From positions 1-39,126 of the forward strand of contig JAGBPS010000038.1 of NCBI GenBank assembly GCA_017633255.1: 39,126 nucleotides of DNA, written 5' to 3'. Under the pieces are notes generated by a model that made no database searches, was not told the origin of the DNA, and was given only the letters and a program-made list of their open reading frames with translations. Both the position numbers and the translations under genes were made by a program. Origin of the DNA: Bacteroidales bacterium (GTDB lineage: Bacteria > Bacteroidota > Bacteroidia > Bacteroidales > WCHB1-69). Shown here piece by piece: positions 1 to 8,170 of this stretch (positions are counted from its first letter, which is position 1; each line of letters starts with the position of its first letter).

Positions 1-909
1 GATGTCGCCGGTGTTGAAGCAACGGGTCACCACGTAGTGCCGCGCGTTGATGACCGCCACCACGCCGGCCACGGAGTTCTGGTCGTTTGCGTTCGATTGT
101 TGGTATGTGGAGGTGATATGGCAACGGTTGGAACAGTTGGAAATCGTGATACTGTCAGCTTTGTAATAATCGGATAACTGACCTACCCAACCTATCAGGG
201 CACCACAATCTTTGCCGCTGAACACCAAGTCGTTGCCCGTGACGTGACAGTTGTCGATGGTGCCGCCCATCACGTAGGTGGCTAATGCCCCGCCGTCGTT
301 AAAAGTGCCTTCGAACACGGGGTTTTCGATGGTGAGGTCAGAAATATGGCCTTTGGAGTAGCGAAAGAGTGCCGGATTGGCGGCCGACAGCGTCAGATTC
401 ATGATTTTGTGTCCACCGCCTAAGTAAGTGCCTTCGAATCCTTTGTTTTGCTTGCCAATAGGAATGTTCCAATTAGCACTGTTCATGTCGATGTCGGCGG
501 TCTGCTCGAAGTAAGTGCCCGCGCCGCCCGCCGGGATGTTGCCGTCTATATCGAAGACGAACTTGCCGTTTTCGAATGAGAAAGGCTGATTGTTGTTGAT
601 GCATTGTGCAAAAGAGATGAGGGTGCTTATGTCACCGATGGGGTAAGGGTGCTCCCGGGTGCCGTCCGGAGCCCCGTTCTGAGCCATCAAACCGTTCGTC
701 CACATCAATGTGGATAGGGTGAGTATCGCCACCAGTGTGGTTGTGATGCCCGGCTTTGATTTTTTCTTCTTGTGCAGAGGTCCGTTGTAGGGCCAATAGA
801 CCTCGTCAGGGTGGTTGCGGCGGTAACGCCAAGCCTTGACGATGATGCATAAGAGGGCCCCGAAAACAAGGAGGGCAATAGCGACGAGAATAATTAGCTT
901 TGTTGTCAT
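1..909 (-). CDS. GLUG-repeat-like surface protein, N-terminal part (truncated by window edge)
   Basis: An open frame of 303 codons runs from an ATG at 909 to the window edge with no stop, so the C-terminus is missing. The protein has a hydrophobic segment at about residues 4-25, a basic KKKK stretch, then a second hydrophobic stretch ending in LMAQ at about residue 76 that looks like a normal Sec signal peptide. The exported part begins with a poorly conserved region and then shows beta-helical text such as GGTIDNCHVTG, which resembles the GLUG repeats of Bacteroidetes surface adhesins and IgA-protease-like proteins. A TATTTTTGC box lies at 951-959 on the same strand. The double hydrophobic N-terminus is odd: either the protein has a membrane anchor before its signal peptide or the real start is further in, although no ATG is present near the KKKK. 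Function unknown; surface location is inferred. Confidence 0.7.
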   Translation of the reverse strand, partial: MTTKLIILVAIALLVFGALLCIIVKAWRYRRNHPDEVYWPYNGPLHKKKKSKPGITTTLVAILTLSTLMWTNGLMAQNGAPDGTREHPYPIGDISTLISFAQCINNNQPFSFENGKFVFDIDGNIPAGGAGTYFEQTADIDMNSANWNIPIGKQNKGFEGTYLGGGHKIMNLTLSAANPALFRYSKGHISDLTIENPVFEGTFNDGGALATYVMGGTIDNCHVTGNDLVFSGKDCGALIGWVGQLSDYYKADSITISNCSNRCHITSTYQQSNANDQNSVAGVVAVINARHYVVTRCFNTGDI

Positions 910-950
910 ATTGCGTTTTTTGTTTATATTTTTTGTCGAAAAATGAAGTT

Positions 951-959
951 GCAAAAATA
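951..959 (-). promoter_or_regulatory. Bacteroidetes -7 box (TATTTTTGC) for the GLUG-like gene
   Basis: TATTTTTGC on the minus strand fits TAnnTTTGC and lies 41 nt upstream of the ATG at 909. I see no clear -33 TTTG at the usual spacing. Confidence 0.5.
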
Positions 960-1080
960 CGGTTAATAAAAATATTGGATTTTTCCCTGATGGAATTTTC
1001 CACAAATGGAACAGCATTTTCCATCTAGAGAAAAAAAATTCGTCCAGAGGAAAAACCTTTTATCATAAAAAGAAGAAAAA

Positions 1081-2307
1081 CTACCCGCTGACTCTATACC
1101 GTGATGGCGGTTCTTTACCCTGTGCTTTGAAGGCCTTGGCCATGGAGGCTTGGGAGGAGAAACCACAGAGGTCGGAGATGTCGGCCAGACGCTCGTCGGG
1201 ATGTTGATGGATAAGGGCGATGGCATACCGCACACGATGTTGGCTAATCATATCATAAAACGACTGGTAACCACTACGGCGGATTACTTCGGCAAGGTAC
1301 TTGCTATTAGTGCCCAGATGTTGTATAAGCGTGTCGAGGGTGATGTGCGGTTCGGTGAAGATGTGGTCCTCGTTAAGCAGCTTGTTAAGCCGATGCGCAA
1401 GCTCGTCGTACTTGGCATCACTCAATAGATGGATGCTTTCGCTGTTTCGTTCCGTCAACCCCGGAGTGACATCACGATCATTATTATTATCAGTGTCATC
1501 CTCTTCCTCTTCTTCAAATTCCGACTCTTGAGACTCTAATTCTGAATGCTGAATGGAAAATTCCGAATTAACTTTCCGCCATGGGTTAAGGGTTAGGATA
1601 CAGAACCAAACGTTGGCGAAGATAAAGATGAGGTCACGGCCGAACTTCACCCATGGGTCGTCGGCATAGAAGTTGATGGCTAACAAAATGAGGACGAAGG
1701 TGGGGAGCCATTTGATGATATTGGCGAAGCGTACGGGGAAGTCGTCACTGTCGGCATACTGTTCCTCATTGGCACGCTGCACAGCCCGCTCTATTCTTAT
1801 GGTCATATGGATATTAAGCCCAAAATAAAAGGCAAAAAGAATACTCACGGCTACTATAGCCCAATTGCGCCAGCCTTCGGGGAGGGAGATGAGTTTCACG
1901 GCCTGCAGGAACATCGGTACCAACACCAGAATTGCCGGCAGGTAGACCAAGGGGTATTGCCGTTTGTGTTTCTGTTCCGGAAAGAAATAGACCTCGCACA
2001 TGATGAGCAACTGGATGGAGAGGAAGAGCAGCGAGAAGGCGTTGACGTAGAGCAACGCGTCGCTATCGCCGATCTGCAGCAGGTAAGGCAGCTCAAAAAG
2101 CTGCAGGAGATAGGTGACCCCCATAATCCGCTGCGCCGGGAACAACTCGTGGAAGTGCTCCCCATAGGCCTTGGGACGGTAAAACCGCTTGAGCAGCCAT
2201 CCATAGAAGTGGGTGACCAAAAACATCAAGTTGGCAGCGAACAATATAAGATAAGTTGTATCCAAAGAATAGATATAAATATGAAAAAAAAGTTTGCAAA
2301 AATACAT
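1081..2307 (-). CDS. Membrane-anchored AraC-family transcriptional regulator
   Basis: The first 250 residues hold several hydrophobic helices, the arrangement of Bacteroidetes integral-membrane AraC proteins. An acidic, Asn-rich linker (EEEEEDD, DNNND) follows, and the last 100 residues are an AraC-type double helix-turn-helix: ITLDTLIQHLGTNSKYLAEV, then VRYAIALIHQ, then LADISDLCGFSSQASMAKAF. Expected role: sensing a membrane or periplasmic signal and activating a nearby promoter; the target is unknown. The ATG at 2307 overlaps the promoter box at 2296-2304, so the true start is probably downstream: TTG at 2265 (residue 15) or ATG at 2226 (residue 28). The linker DNA at 1517-1569 resembles the heptad repeats found between genes in this window. 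Confidence 0.85.
   Translation of the reverse strand: MYFCKLFFHIYIYSLDTTYLILFAANLMFLVTHFYGWLLKRFYRPKAYGEHFHELFPAQRIMGVTYLLQLFELPYLLQIGDSDALLYVNAFSLLFLSIQLLIMCEVYFFPEQKHKRQYPLVYLPAILVLVPMFLQAVKLISLPEGWRNWAIVAVSILFAFYFGLNIHMTIRIERAVQRANEEQYADSDDFPVRFANIIKWLPTFVLILLAINFYADDPWVKFGRDLIFIFANVWFCILTLNPWRKVNSEFSIQHSELESQESEFEEEEEDDTDNNNDRDVTPGLTERNSESIHLLSDAKYDELAHRLNKLLNEDHIFTEPHITLDTLIQHLGTNSKYLAEVIRRSGYQSFYDMISQHRVRYAIALIHQHPDERLADISDLCGFSSQASMAKAFKAQGKEPPSRYRVSG
2296..2304 (-). promoter_or_regulatory. -7 box (TATTTTTGC) overlapping the first ATG of the AraC gene
   Basis: TATTTTTGC on the minus strand, preceded 18 nt upstream by TTTG within AGTTTGCGG. Transcription should start near 2290, downstream of the longest-frame ATG at 2307, which argues for a later start codon. 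Confidence 0.55.
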
Positions 2308-2377
2308 AAATTTTCAACACCGCAAACTCCCCCTCCGAAGAAATGCAATTTACTGACTTGCGAATTGATTTTTTTTG

Positions 2378-2386
2378 TATCTTTGC
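2378..2386 (+). promoter_or_regulatory. -7 box (TATCTTTGC) for kamA
   Basis: TATCTTTGC fits the Bacteroidetes -7 consensus. CTTG at 2357-2360 is a weak -33 candidate with a 17-nt spacer. It implies a leader of about 100 nt before the kamA ATG. Confidence 0.55.
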
Positions 2387-2436
2387 ACGCTTAATAATAT
2401 TTAAAGTGGTGATGATTTTGTGCCGGGCGATTTCAT

Positions 2437-2480
2437 AATTCAGATTTCAAAATTCAAAAATTATAGATAACAGAAAAACT
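2437..2480. repeat. Short heptad-type intergenic repeat block
   Basis: Contains ATTCAGA, TTTCAAA and ATTCAAA units in series, the same vocabulary as the larger blocks elsewhere in the window. It lies in the kamA leader. Confidence 0.4.
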
Positions 2481-2490
2481 GAAAGTTAAC

Positions 2491-3735
2491 ATGGCAAGCA
2501 GAAGAAAAGAATTGTTCCCGAACGTCACTGACGAACAGTGGAACGACTGGAAATGGCAGGTGAAAAACCGCATTGAAACCTTAGACGAATTAAAGAAATA
2601 TATCGACTTGACTCCTGAAGAGGAAGAAGGTGTGGCACAGTCGCTCAAGACTTTGCGTATGGCTATCACGCCTTACTACCTGAGCTTGATTGATCCCAAC
2701 GACCGTCACTGTCCGGTACGCCGTCAGGCCATCCCGACCATCGCCGAAACGCACCAGTCACCCGCCGACCTGCTCGACCCGTTGCACGAGGATGAGGACT
2801 CCCCCGTTCCGGGTCTCACCCACCGCTATCCCGACAGAGTGCTGTTCCTGATCACCGACATGTGCTCCATGTACTGCCGCCACTGCACCCGTCGTAGATT
2901 CGCCGGCCAGAATGACTGCGAATCCCCCTCAGAAAGAATCCAGAAAGCTATTGACTATATCGCCCGCACCCCTCAGGTTCGCGACGTGCTGCTGTCTGGC
3001 GGCGACGCCCTCATGGTAAGCGACCGCATGTTGGAGTCTATCATCCAGCGTCTGCGCGCCATCCCTCATGTTGAGATTATCCGTCTGGGCACCCGTACCC
3101 CCGTGGTTTGCCCGCAGCGTATCACCGACGATCTGGTCAATATGCTGAAAAAATACCATCCCATTTGGCTGAACACCCACTTCAACCATCCGAACGAAGT
3201 GACCGAAGAGTCAGCGGCCGCTTGCGCCAAATTGGCTAACGCCGGTATTCCGCTGGGCAACCAGTCCGTATTGCTGCGCGGCGTGAACGACTGCCCTTAC
3301 GTAATGAAGAAACTGGTACAGGAACTCGTCAAAATGCGTGTACGTCCGTACTATATCTATCAGTGCGACCTGTCTATGGGACTGGAGCATTTCCGCACCC
3401 CCGTTTCCAAGGGTATCGAAATCATTGAATTCCTGCGCGGACATACGTCCGGCTACGCTGTTCCCACTTTCGTGGTAGACGCTCCCGGTGGTGGTGGCAA
3501 GACCCCTGTGATGCCGAATTATGTCATCTCCCAGAGTCCGCATAAGGTCATCCTCCGTAACTTCGAAGGTGTGATTACCACTTATACTGAACCCAGAGAA
3601 TATCACGAAGAGTGTCAGTGCCCCGAATGCCAGGCTGAAAAACACCACACCGAAGGCGTAGCTTCCTTGCTGGCCGGCAACCAGATGGCTCTGGAACCGA
3701 TGGATCTGGACAGAAAGAAAAGACACAGAAAATAG
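2491..3735 (+). CDS. kamA: L-lysine 2,3-aminomutase (radical SAM, PLP)
   Basis: Interconverts L-lysine and L-beta-lysine, the first step of anaerobic lysine fermentation, or beta-lysine synthesis. Length is 414 aa against 416 for the clostridial enzyme. The radical-SAM cluster motif CSMYCRHC places cysteines at residues 125, 129 and 132. The PLP lysine is K337 in PGGGGK. The two aspartates known to bind the lysine epsilon-amino group are both present, D293 (QCDLS) and D330 (VVDAPG), which favours lysine over glutamate as substrate. C-terminal cysteines (CQCPEC) fit the zinc/dimerisation region. No other lysine-fermentation gene lies in the window, so the enzyme acts with genes elsewhere. kdsD follows after 131 nt on the same strand. 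Confidence 0.96.
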   Translation: MASRRKELFPNVTDEQWNDWKWQVKNRIETLDELKKYIDLTPEEEEGVAQSLKTLRMAITPYYLSLIDPNDRHCPVRRQAIPTIAETHQSPADLLDPLHEDEDSPVPGLTHRYPDRVLFLITDMCSMYCRHCTRRRFAGQNDCESPSERIQKAIDYIARTPQVRDVLLSGGDALMVSDRMLESIIQRLRAIPHVEIIRLGTRTPVVCPQRITDDLVNMLKKYHPIWLNTHFNHPNEVTEESAAACAKLANAGIPLGNQSVLLRGVNDCPYVMKKLVQELVKMRVRPYYIYQCDLSMGLEHFRTPVSKGIEIIEFLRGHTSGYAVPTFVVDAPGGGGKTPVMPNYVISQSPHKVILRNFEGVITTYTEPREYHEECQCPECQAEKHHTEGVASLLAGNQMALEPMDLDRKKRHRK

Positions 3736-3739
3736 GAAA

Positions 3740-3845
3740 TAGGGATTAGTGATTAGGGGTTAGAATTCAAAATTCAGAATTCAAACAACATTTTAATATG
3801 ATTTCATGAATTTTGGACTTTGAATTTTGAATTAAAAAACAACCT
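3740..3845. repeat. Heptad-repeat block between kamA and kdsD
   Basis: Holds AGGGATTAGTGATTAGGGG followed by ATTCAAA, ATTCAGA and ATTCAAA units, then a similar phrase in reverse polarity (TTTGAATTTTGAATT). The opposite-polarity halves could pair into a weak hairpin. Confidence 0.5.
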
Positions 3846-3866
3846 TAATCATTCATAGCAACAAAA

Positions 3867-4829
3867 ATGGGAAAAAACATCATCGAAAACGCCAAAAGAG
3901 TTCTCCAGATGGAGTCGAAGGCAGTGCTGGACCTTCAGCAGTACCTCGATGATGATTTTGTGCGCTGTCTCGAGGTGATTTTACAATCCAAAGGACGCGT
4001 GGTGGTCACCGGCATCGGCAAGAGCGCCATCATCGCCCAGAAGATTGTGGCCACCTTCAACTCAACGGGCACCCCGGCGGTGTACATGCACGCCGCCGAC
4101 GCCATCCATGGCGACCTGGGCATTATCCAGCCCGATGATGTGGTGATTGCCATCTCCAAGAGCGGCAATACCCCCGAGATTTCTGTGCTGATTCCCTTCC
4201 TCAAGCAAAGCGGCACCACGCTCATCGCCCTGGTCGGCAACACCCAGTCATTCCTGGCCAAAGAAGCCGACTATGTGCTCAACTGCACTGTCGATAAGGA
4301 GGCCTGTCCCAACAACTTGGCTCCGACCTGCAGTTCCACAGCGCAGCTGGCTATGGGCGACGCCATTGCCAGCTGCCTTATCGAACTCCGGGGATTCTCC
4401 TCCAACGACTTTGCCAAGTTCCACCCCGGTGGTATCTTGGGCAAACGACTCTATCTGAAAGTAGCTGACTTGTATAAGTTCAACGACGTTCCCCTCGTTC
4501 ACCCTGATGCGGCAATGCCTCAGGTGATCCTGGAAATCTCAGGCAAGTGCCTGGGTGTGACCGCTGTGACCATTGACAAGAAGGTGGTGGGAGCCATCAC
4601 CGACGGCGACCTGCGACGTATGCTGGAGAAAAATCCTGACTACGCCCAGCTAACCGCCCGCGATGTGATGACCGTCAACCCCAAAACCATCAATGTGAAC
4701 AGCCTCGCCCTTGACGCACTCAACCTGATGAAACAAAAGAATATCACCAATCTGTTCGTGGTGAACGATGCCAACGAATATCTGGGTGTTATCCATATCC
4801 ACGATTTAATTCGGGAGGGAATTTTTTAA
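3867..4829 (+). CDS. kdsD: D-arabinose-5-phosphate isomerase, SIS plus two CBS domains
   Basis: Converts ribulose 5-phosphate to arabinose 5-phosphate, the first committed step to Kdo for lipopolysaccharide. Length 320 aa is typical of the KpsF/KdsD/GutQ family. The N-terminal SIS domain (about residues 35-170) shows VTGIGKSAIIAQK and ISKSGNTPEI; HPGGILGKRL marks the link to two C-terminal CBS domains (about 200-320), including ITDGDLRRML and NITNLFVVND. It ends 20 nt before atpH and could be cotranscribed with it. KdsD rather than KpsF/GutQ is inferred because no capsule or glucitol genes are nearby. Confidence 0.93.
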   Translation: MGKNIIENAKRVLQMESKAVLDLQQYLDDDFVRCLEVILQSKGRVVVTGIGKSAIIAQKIVATFNSTGTPAVYMHAADAIHGDLGIIQPDDVVIAISKSGNTPEISVLIPFLKQSGTTLIALVGNTQSFLAKEADYVLNCTVDKEACPNNLAPTCSSTAQLAMGDAIASCLIELRGFSSNDFAKFHPGGILGKRLYLKVADLYKFNDVPLVHPDAAMPQVILEISGKCLGVTAVTIDKKVVGAITDGDLRRMLEKNPDYAQLTARDVMTVNPKTINVNSLALDALNLMKQKNITNLFVVNDANEYLGVIHIHDLIREGIF

Positions 4830-4849
4830 AACCGACTATCAAACACACT

Positions 4850-5407
4850 ATGAAAAGCACCAAATTAGCAAGCCGATATGCCAAAGCGCTGTTCGATCTC
4901 TCCTTAGAACGGGGAGAACTTGAGACTGTAAATCAGGATCTGGCTTTGGTAAAATCCGTCATCAAAGAAAATCGGGATTTCAGGGGAGTCATCGAAAGCC
5001 CTATCATTTTCCCCGACAAGAAGAACGGTGTCTTCAAAGGGGTCTTCAACGGCAAACTCAGTGACACCTCTTTCGGTTTCCTTTCCCTGATTATCAGGAA
5101 GAAAAGAGAACCCGCTCTCGGCACCATTTGCGACGAATTCCTGGCATTGTACAATAAACACCACAATATCAGGATTGCTCATGTCCTCACCGCTGTGCCC
5201 ATCAAGCCTGAATTGACGGAAATCCTGCGGCATTTGCTGGAAGAAGACTTACATTCCACCATCCAGATTACTACCACCGTGGATGAGAGAATTATCGGGG
5301 GCCTTATGGTTGAGATTGACGGCTATCTCTATGATGCGAGCCTCCTGACAAGAATCAACAGACTCAGGGCTGAATTCTCGCACAATGTTTACAGAGCTGC
5401 ATTCTAA
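4850..5407 (+). CDS. atpH: ATP synthase F1 subunit delta
   Basis: Delta (OSCP) subunit, which joins the F1 head to the peripheral stalk. The 185-aa sequence opens with the family pattern LASRYAKALFDLS and closes with VDERIIGGLMVEIDGYLYDAS. The stalk gene atpF and membrane genes atpB/atpE, which normally precede atpH, are absent; kdsD stands in their place 20 nt upstream. A 136-nt heptad-rich spacer separates it from atpA. Confidence 0.95.
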   Translation: MKSTKLASRYAKALFDLSLERGELETVNQDLALVKSVIKENRDFRGVIESPIIFPDKKNGVFKGVFNGKLSDTSFGFLSLIIRKKREPALGTICDEFLALYNKHHNIRIAHVLTAVPIKPELTEILRHLLEEDLHSTIQITTTVDERIIGGLMVEIDGYLYDASLLTRINRLRAEFSHNVYRAAF

Positions 5408-5530
5408 GCAATTGATAATTGATAGTTGACAGTTGACAATTAAGAATTAAGAACTAAGAACTAATACTCTACTAATACTACAAGACCTTACCAGACTTTT
5501 ACGACCTTAAAGACCTTACGACTTTAAAAT
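5408..5530. repeat. Heptad-repeat block between atpH and atpA
   Basis: Consecutive 7-nt units TTGATAA, TTGATAG, TTGACAG, TTGACAA, TTAAGAA, TTAAGAA, CTAAGAA, followed by loosely repeated GACCTTA phrases. It is placed unusually, inside an ATP synthase operon whose genes normally abut. Confidence 0.6.
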
Positions 5531-5543
5531 AAAACACAATATT

Positions 5544-7136
5544 ATGGCAGAAATTAAACCATCAGAAGTAACCGCGATTCTGCGGGAACAACTTCAAAAC
5601 TTCGAGGTCAAAGCCCAGTTGGAAGAAATCGGCACCGTGTTGGTAGTAGGCGACGGAATTGCACGTGTTTACGGACTCTTCAATGCCTGCTCTGGCGAGC
5701 TGGTGACCTTTATAACCCAGGAGGGACAGTCCATCACCGGCATTGTGCAGAACCTGGAAGAGGACAATGTGGGTGTTGTGCTCCTCGGCGACTCCAAAAA
5801 GCTTAACGAAGGTGACGTTTGCAAACGTACCGGCAAGATTGCCTCTATCAATGTGGGCGAAGGTCTGCTGGGCCGTGTCATCAACACTTTGGGCGAGCCC
5901 ATCGACGGCAAAGGCAATATAGAAGGCAAACTGTATGAGATGCCCATCGACCGAAAGGCACCTGGTGTTATCTTCCGCCAGCCTGTCAAGGAACCGCTCC
6001 AGACCGGTATCAAGGCTATCGACGCCATGATTCCCATCGGCCGCGGCCAGCGTGAGCTGATCATCGGTGACCGCCAGACGGGTAAAACCGCTATTGCCAT
6101 CGATACCATACTCAATCAGAAGGAATTTTACGACAAAGGAGAACCCATCTACTGTATCTATGTGGCTGTTGGCCAGAAGGGTTCATCAGTAGCTGCCATC
6201 GTGAAAACGCTGACAGAGAGAGGTGCTATGCCCTATACGGTTGTGGTTACCGCTACCGCCTCCGACCCCGCCGCCATGCAGTTCTACGCACCGTTTGCCG
6301 GAGCCGCCATCGGCGAGTACTTCAGAGACACCGGCCGTCCCGCCCTCATCATCTACGACGACTTGTCCAAGCAGGCCGTAGCTTACCGTGAAGTGTCCTT
6401 GCTGCTCCGTCGTCCGCCTGGACGTGAAGCTTACCCCGGCGACGTATTCTACCTGCACTCAAGACTGCTGGAGAGAGCCGCCAAAATCATCGAGTCGGAC
6501 GAGATTGCCGCCAAAATGAACGATCTTCCCGAAAGCATCAAGCCCATCGTCAAGGGTGGTGGTTCACTGACCGCTCTGCCCATCATCGAGACCCAGGCTG
6601 GTGACGTGTCAGCATACATCCCGACCAACGTCATCTCCATCACCGATGGACAGATTTTCCTGGAGACCGGCTTGTTCAACTCCGGTGTACGCCCCGCTAT
6701 CAACGTGGGTGTGTCCGTGTCTCGTGTCGGTGGTAACGCCCAGATCAAGTCCATGAAGAAAGTTGCCGGTACGCTGAAACTCGATCAGGCCCAGTTCCGC
6801 GAATTGGAGTCCTTCTCAAAATTCGGCTCCGATGTGGACCAAGCCACTCAGAATGTGCTGGACAAGGGTGCCCGCAACGTCGAGATTCTGAAACAGCCCC
6901 AGTACTCTCCCCTCAAGGTGGAAGAGCAGATTGCCATCATCTTCTGCGGTGTGAAGGGACTGCTGCAGAAAGTGCCCACCAACCGTATCAGAAACTTCGA
7001 AACCGAATATCTGCAAACCATGCGCGAAAGCCATCAGGATGTTCTGGACACCCTGAAAAGCGGCAAGATTGACGACAGCATCATGAAAACGCTGGAGGAA
7101 GTCTGCGAAGAAGTATGCAGAAAATACGAGAAATAA
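5544..7136 (+). CDS. atpA: ATP synthase F1 subunit alpha
   Basis: Non-catalytic nucleotide-binding subunit of F1. The Walker A motif GDRQTGKT is at residues 175-182, and [20 protein letters not shown] plus [12 protein letters not shown] are standard alpha-subunit signatures. Length 530 aa is slightly above the usual 500-515. Order atpH-atpA-atpG is conserved and atpG follows after 3 nt, so the pair is translationally close. The start at ATG 5544 gives the usual N-terminus with [10 protein letters not shown]. Confidence 0.98.
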   Translation: MAEIKPSEVTAILREQLQNFEVKAQLEEIGTVLVVGDGIARVYGLFNACSGELVTFITQEGQSITGIVQNLEEDNVGVVLLGDSKKLNEGDVCKRTGKIASINVGEGLLGRVINTLGEPIDGKGNIEGKLYEMPIDRKAPGVIFRQPVKEPLQTGIKAIDAMIPIGRGQRELIIGDRQTGKTAIAIDTILNQKEFYDKGEPIYCIYVAVGQKGSSVAAIVKTLTERGAMPYTVVVTATASDPAAMQFYAPFAGAAIGEYFRDTGRPALIIYDDLSKQAVAYREVSLLLRRPPGREAYPGDVFYLHSRLLERAAKIIESDEIAAKMNDLPESIKPIVKGGGSLTALPIIETQAGDVSAYIPTNVISITDGQIFLETGLFNSGVRPAINVGVSVSRVGGNAQIKSMKKVAGTLKLDQAQFRELESFSKFGSDVDQATQNVLDKGARNVEILKQPQYSPLKVEEQIAIIFCGVKGLLQKVPTNRIRNFETEYLQTMRESHQDVLDTLKSGKIDDSIMKTLEEVCEEVCRKYEK

Positions 7137-7139
7137 TCT

Positions 7140-8021
7140 ATGGGAAATCTAAAAGAAATACGAACCCGCATCTCCTCTATCGAGTCCACCGAGAAGATCA
7201 CCAGTGCCATGAAGTTGGTGTCGGCAGCCAAGTTCCGCCGCTCGCAACAGGCTATCATCGCCTTGCGTCCATACTCCAACAAACTGAGTGAGATCATGCG
7301 GAGTATCGGCGATGCCGCCGACAGCGTCGAGGATATGCCCCTGTTCGCCCAACGTGACCCCGAGAAAGTGGTGATCATCGCCATCACCTCCAACAAGGGA
7401 TTGTGCGGCAGCTTCAACTCCTCCATCGTCAAGGAGACTAACCGCCTGATTCAGGACCGGTATGCCAAACAGATGCAAGAGGGACAGGTACAACTCGTTT
7501 GTCTGGGCAAGAAAGGCAGAGATACGCTCGGCAAAAGCTATCCGATGATGCATTCGAACGAGACGCTGCTCGACAAACCTGAATTTGCCGAAGTCGCCGC
7601 CATCGCCGAAGATCTGATGGACAAGTTCGCCAAAAAGGAAATCGACCGGGTGGAAGTGGTTTATAACCAATTCGTTAATGCAGCTACCCAAAGGGTTACG
7701 GTAGAACAGTTTCTGCCGGTAGCTCCGCAACAGAAAGCCGAAGGGCAAAGCCGCATGAAAAACGACTTCATCTTTGAACCCTCGAAAGAAGAGCTGTTCA
7801 AAACCCTGACCCCCAGAATCCTGAAACTCCAATTGTTCAAAATGCTCATCGACTCCATCGCTTCAGAACATGGCGCCCGTATGACCTCCATGTCAAAGGC
7901 TACCGACAATGCCAACGAGATGCTGAAAGAACTGCGCCTGAAGTACAACAACGCTCGTCAATCGTCCATTACCAACGAATTGATTGAGATTGTGAGCGGT
8001 GCCGACGCATTGAACAACTAA
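7140..8021 (+). CDS. atpG: ATP synthase F1 subunit gamma
   Basis: Central rotating shaft of F1. The N-terminal helix has the family pattern LKEIRTRISSIESTEKITSA with MKLVSAAKFRR next, and the C-terminal helix has ATDNANEML and ARQSSITNELIEIVSGA. Length 293 aa is normal. The gene ends 20 nt before a clear hairpin terminator, so the cluster stops here; atpD and atpC are not in the window. Confidence 0.97.
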   Translation: MGNLKEIRTRISSIESTEKITSAMKLVSAAKFRRSQQAIIALRPYSNKLSEIMRSIGDAADSVEDMPLFAQRDPEKVVIIAITSNKGLCGSFNSSIVKETNRLIQDRYAKQMQEGQVQLVCLGKKGRDTLGKSYPMMHSNETLLDKPEFAEVAAIAEDLMDKFAKKEIDRVEVVYNQFVNAATQRVTVEQFLPVAPQQKAEGQSRMKNDFIFEPSKEELFKTLTPRILKLQLFKMLIDSIASEHGARMTSMSKATDNANEMLKELRLKYNNARQSSITNELIEIVSGADALNN

Positions 8022-8041
8022 AGCAACAAGCACGATATGCC

Positions 8042-8074
8042 ATAAGTCGGGACAACCTCCCGGCTTATTTTATA
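8042..8074 (+). terminator. Rho-independent terminator after atpG
   Basis: The arms at 8042-8052 and 8058-8068 (ATAAGTCGGGA and TCCCGGCTTAT) pair almost fully around the loop CAACC, followed by a T-rich tail. Confidence 0.8.
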
Positions 8075-8170
8075 TATACAAATAACATATCAAACTCAAC
8101 TGGCTTGGTTCAAATCAAAAAACTTCTTCATCAGCAAATAGTAACACTAAAAAAAATTTCATCAAAGAAC

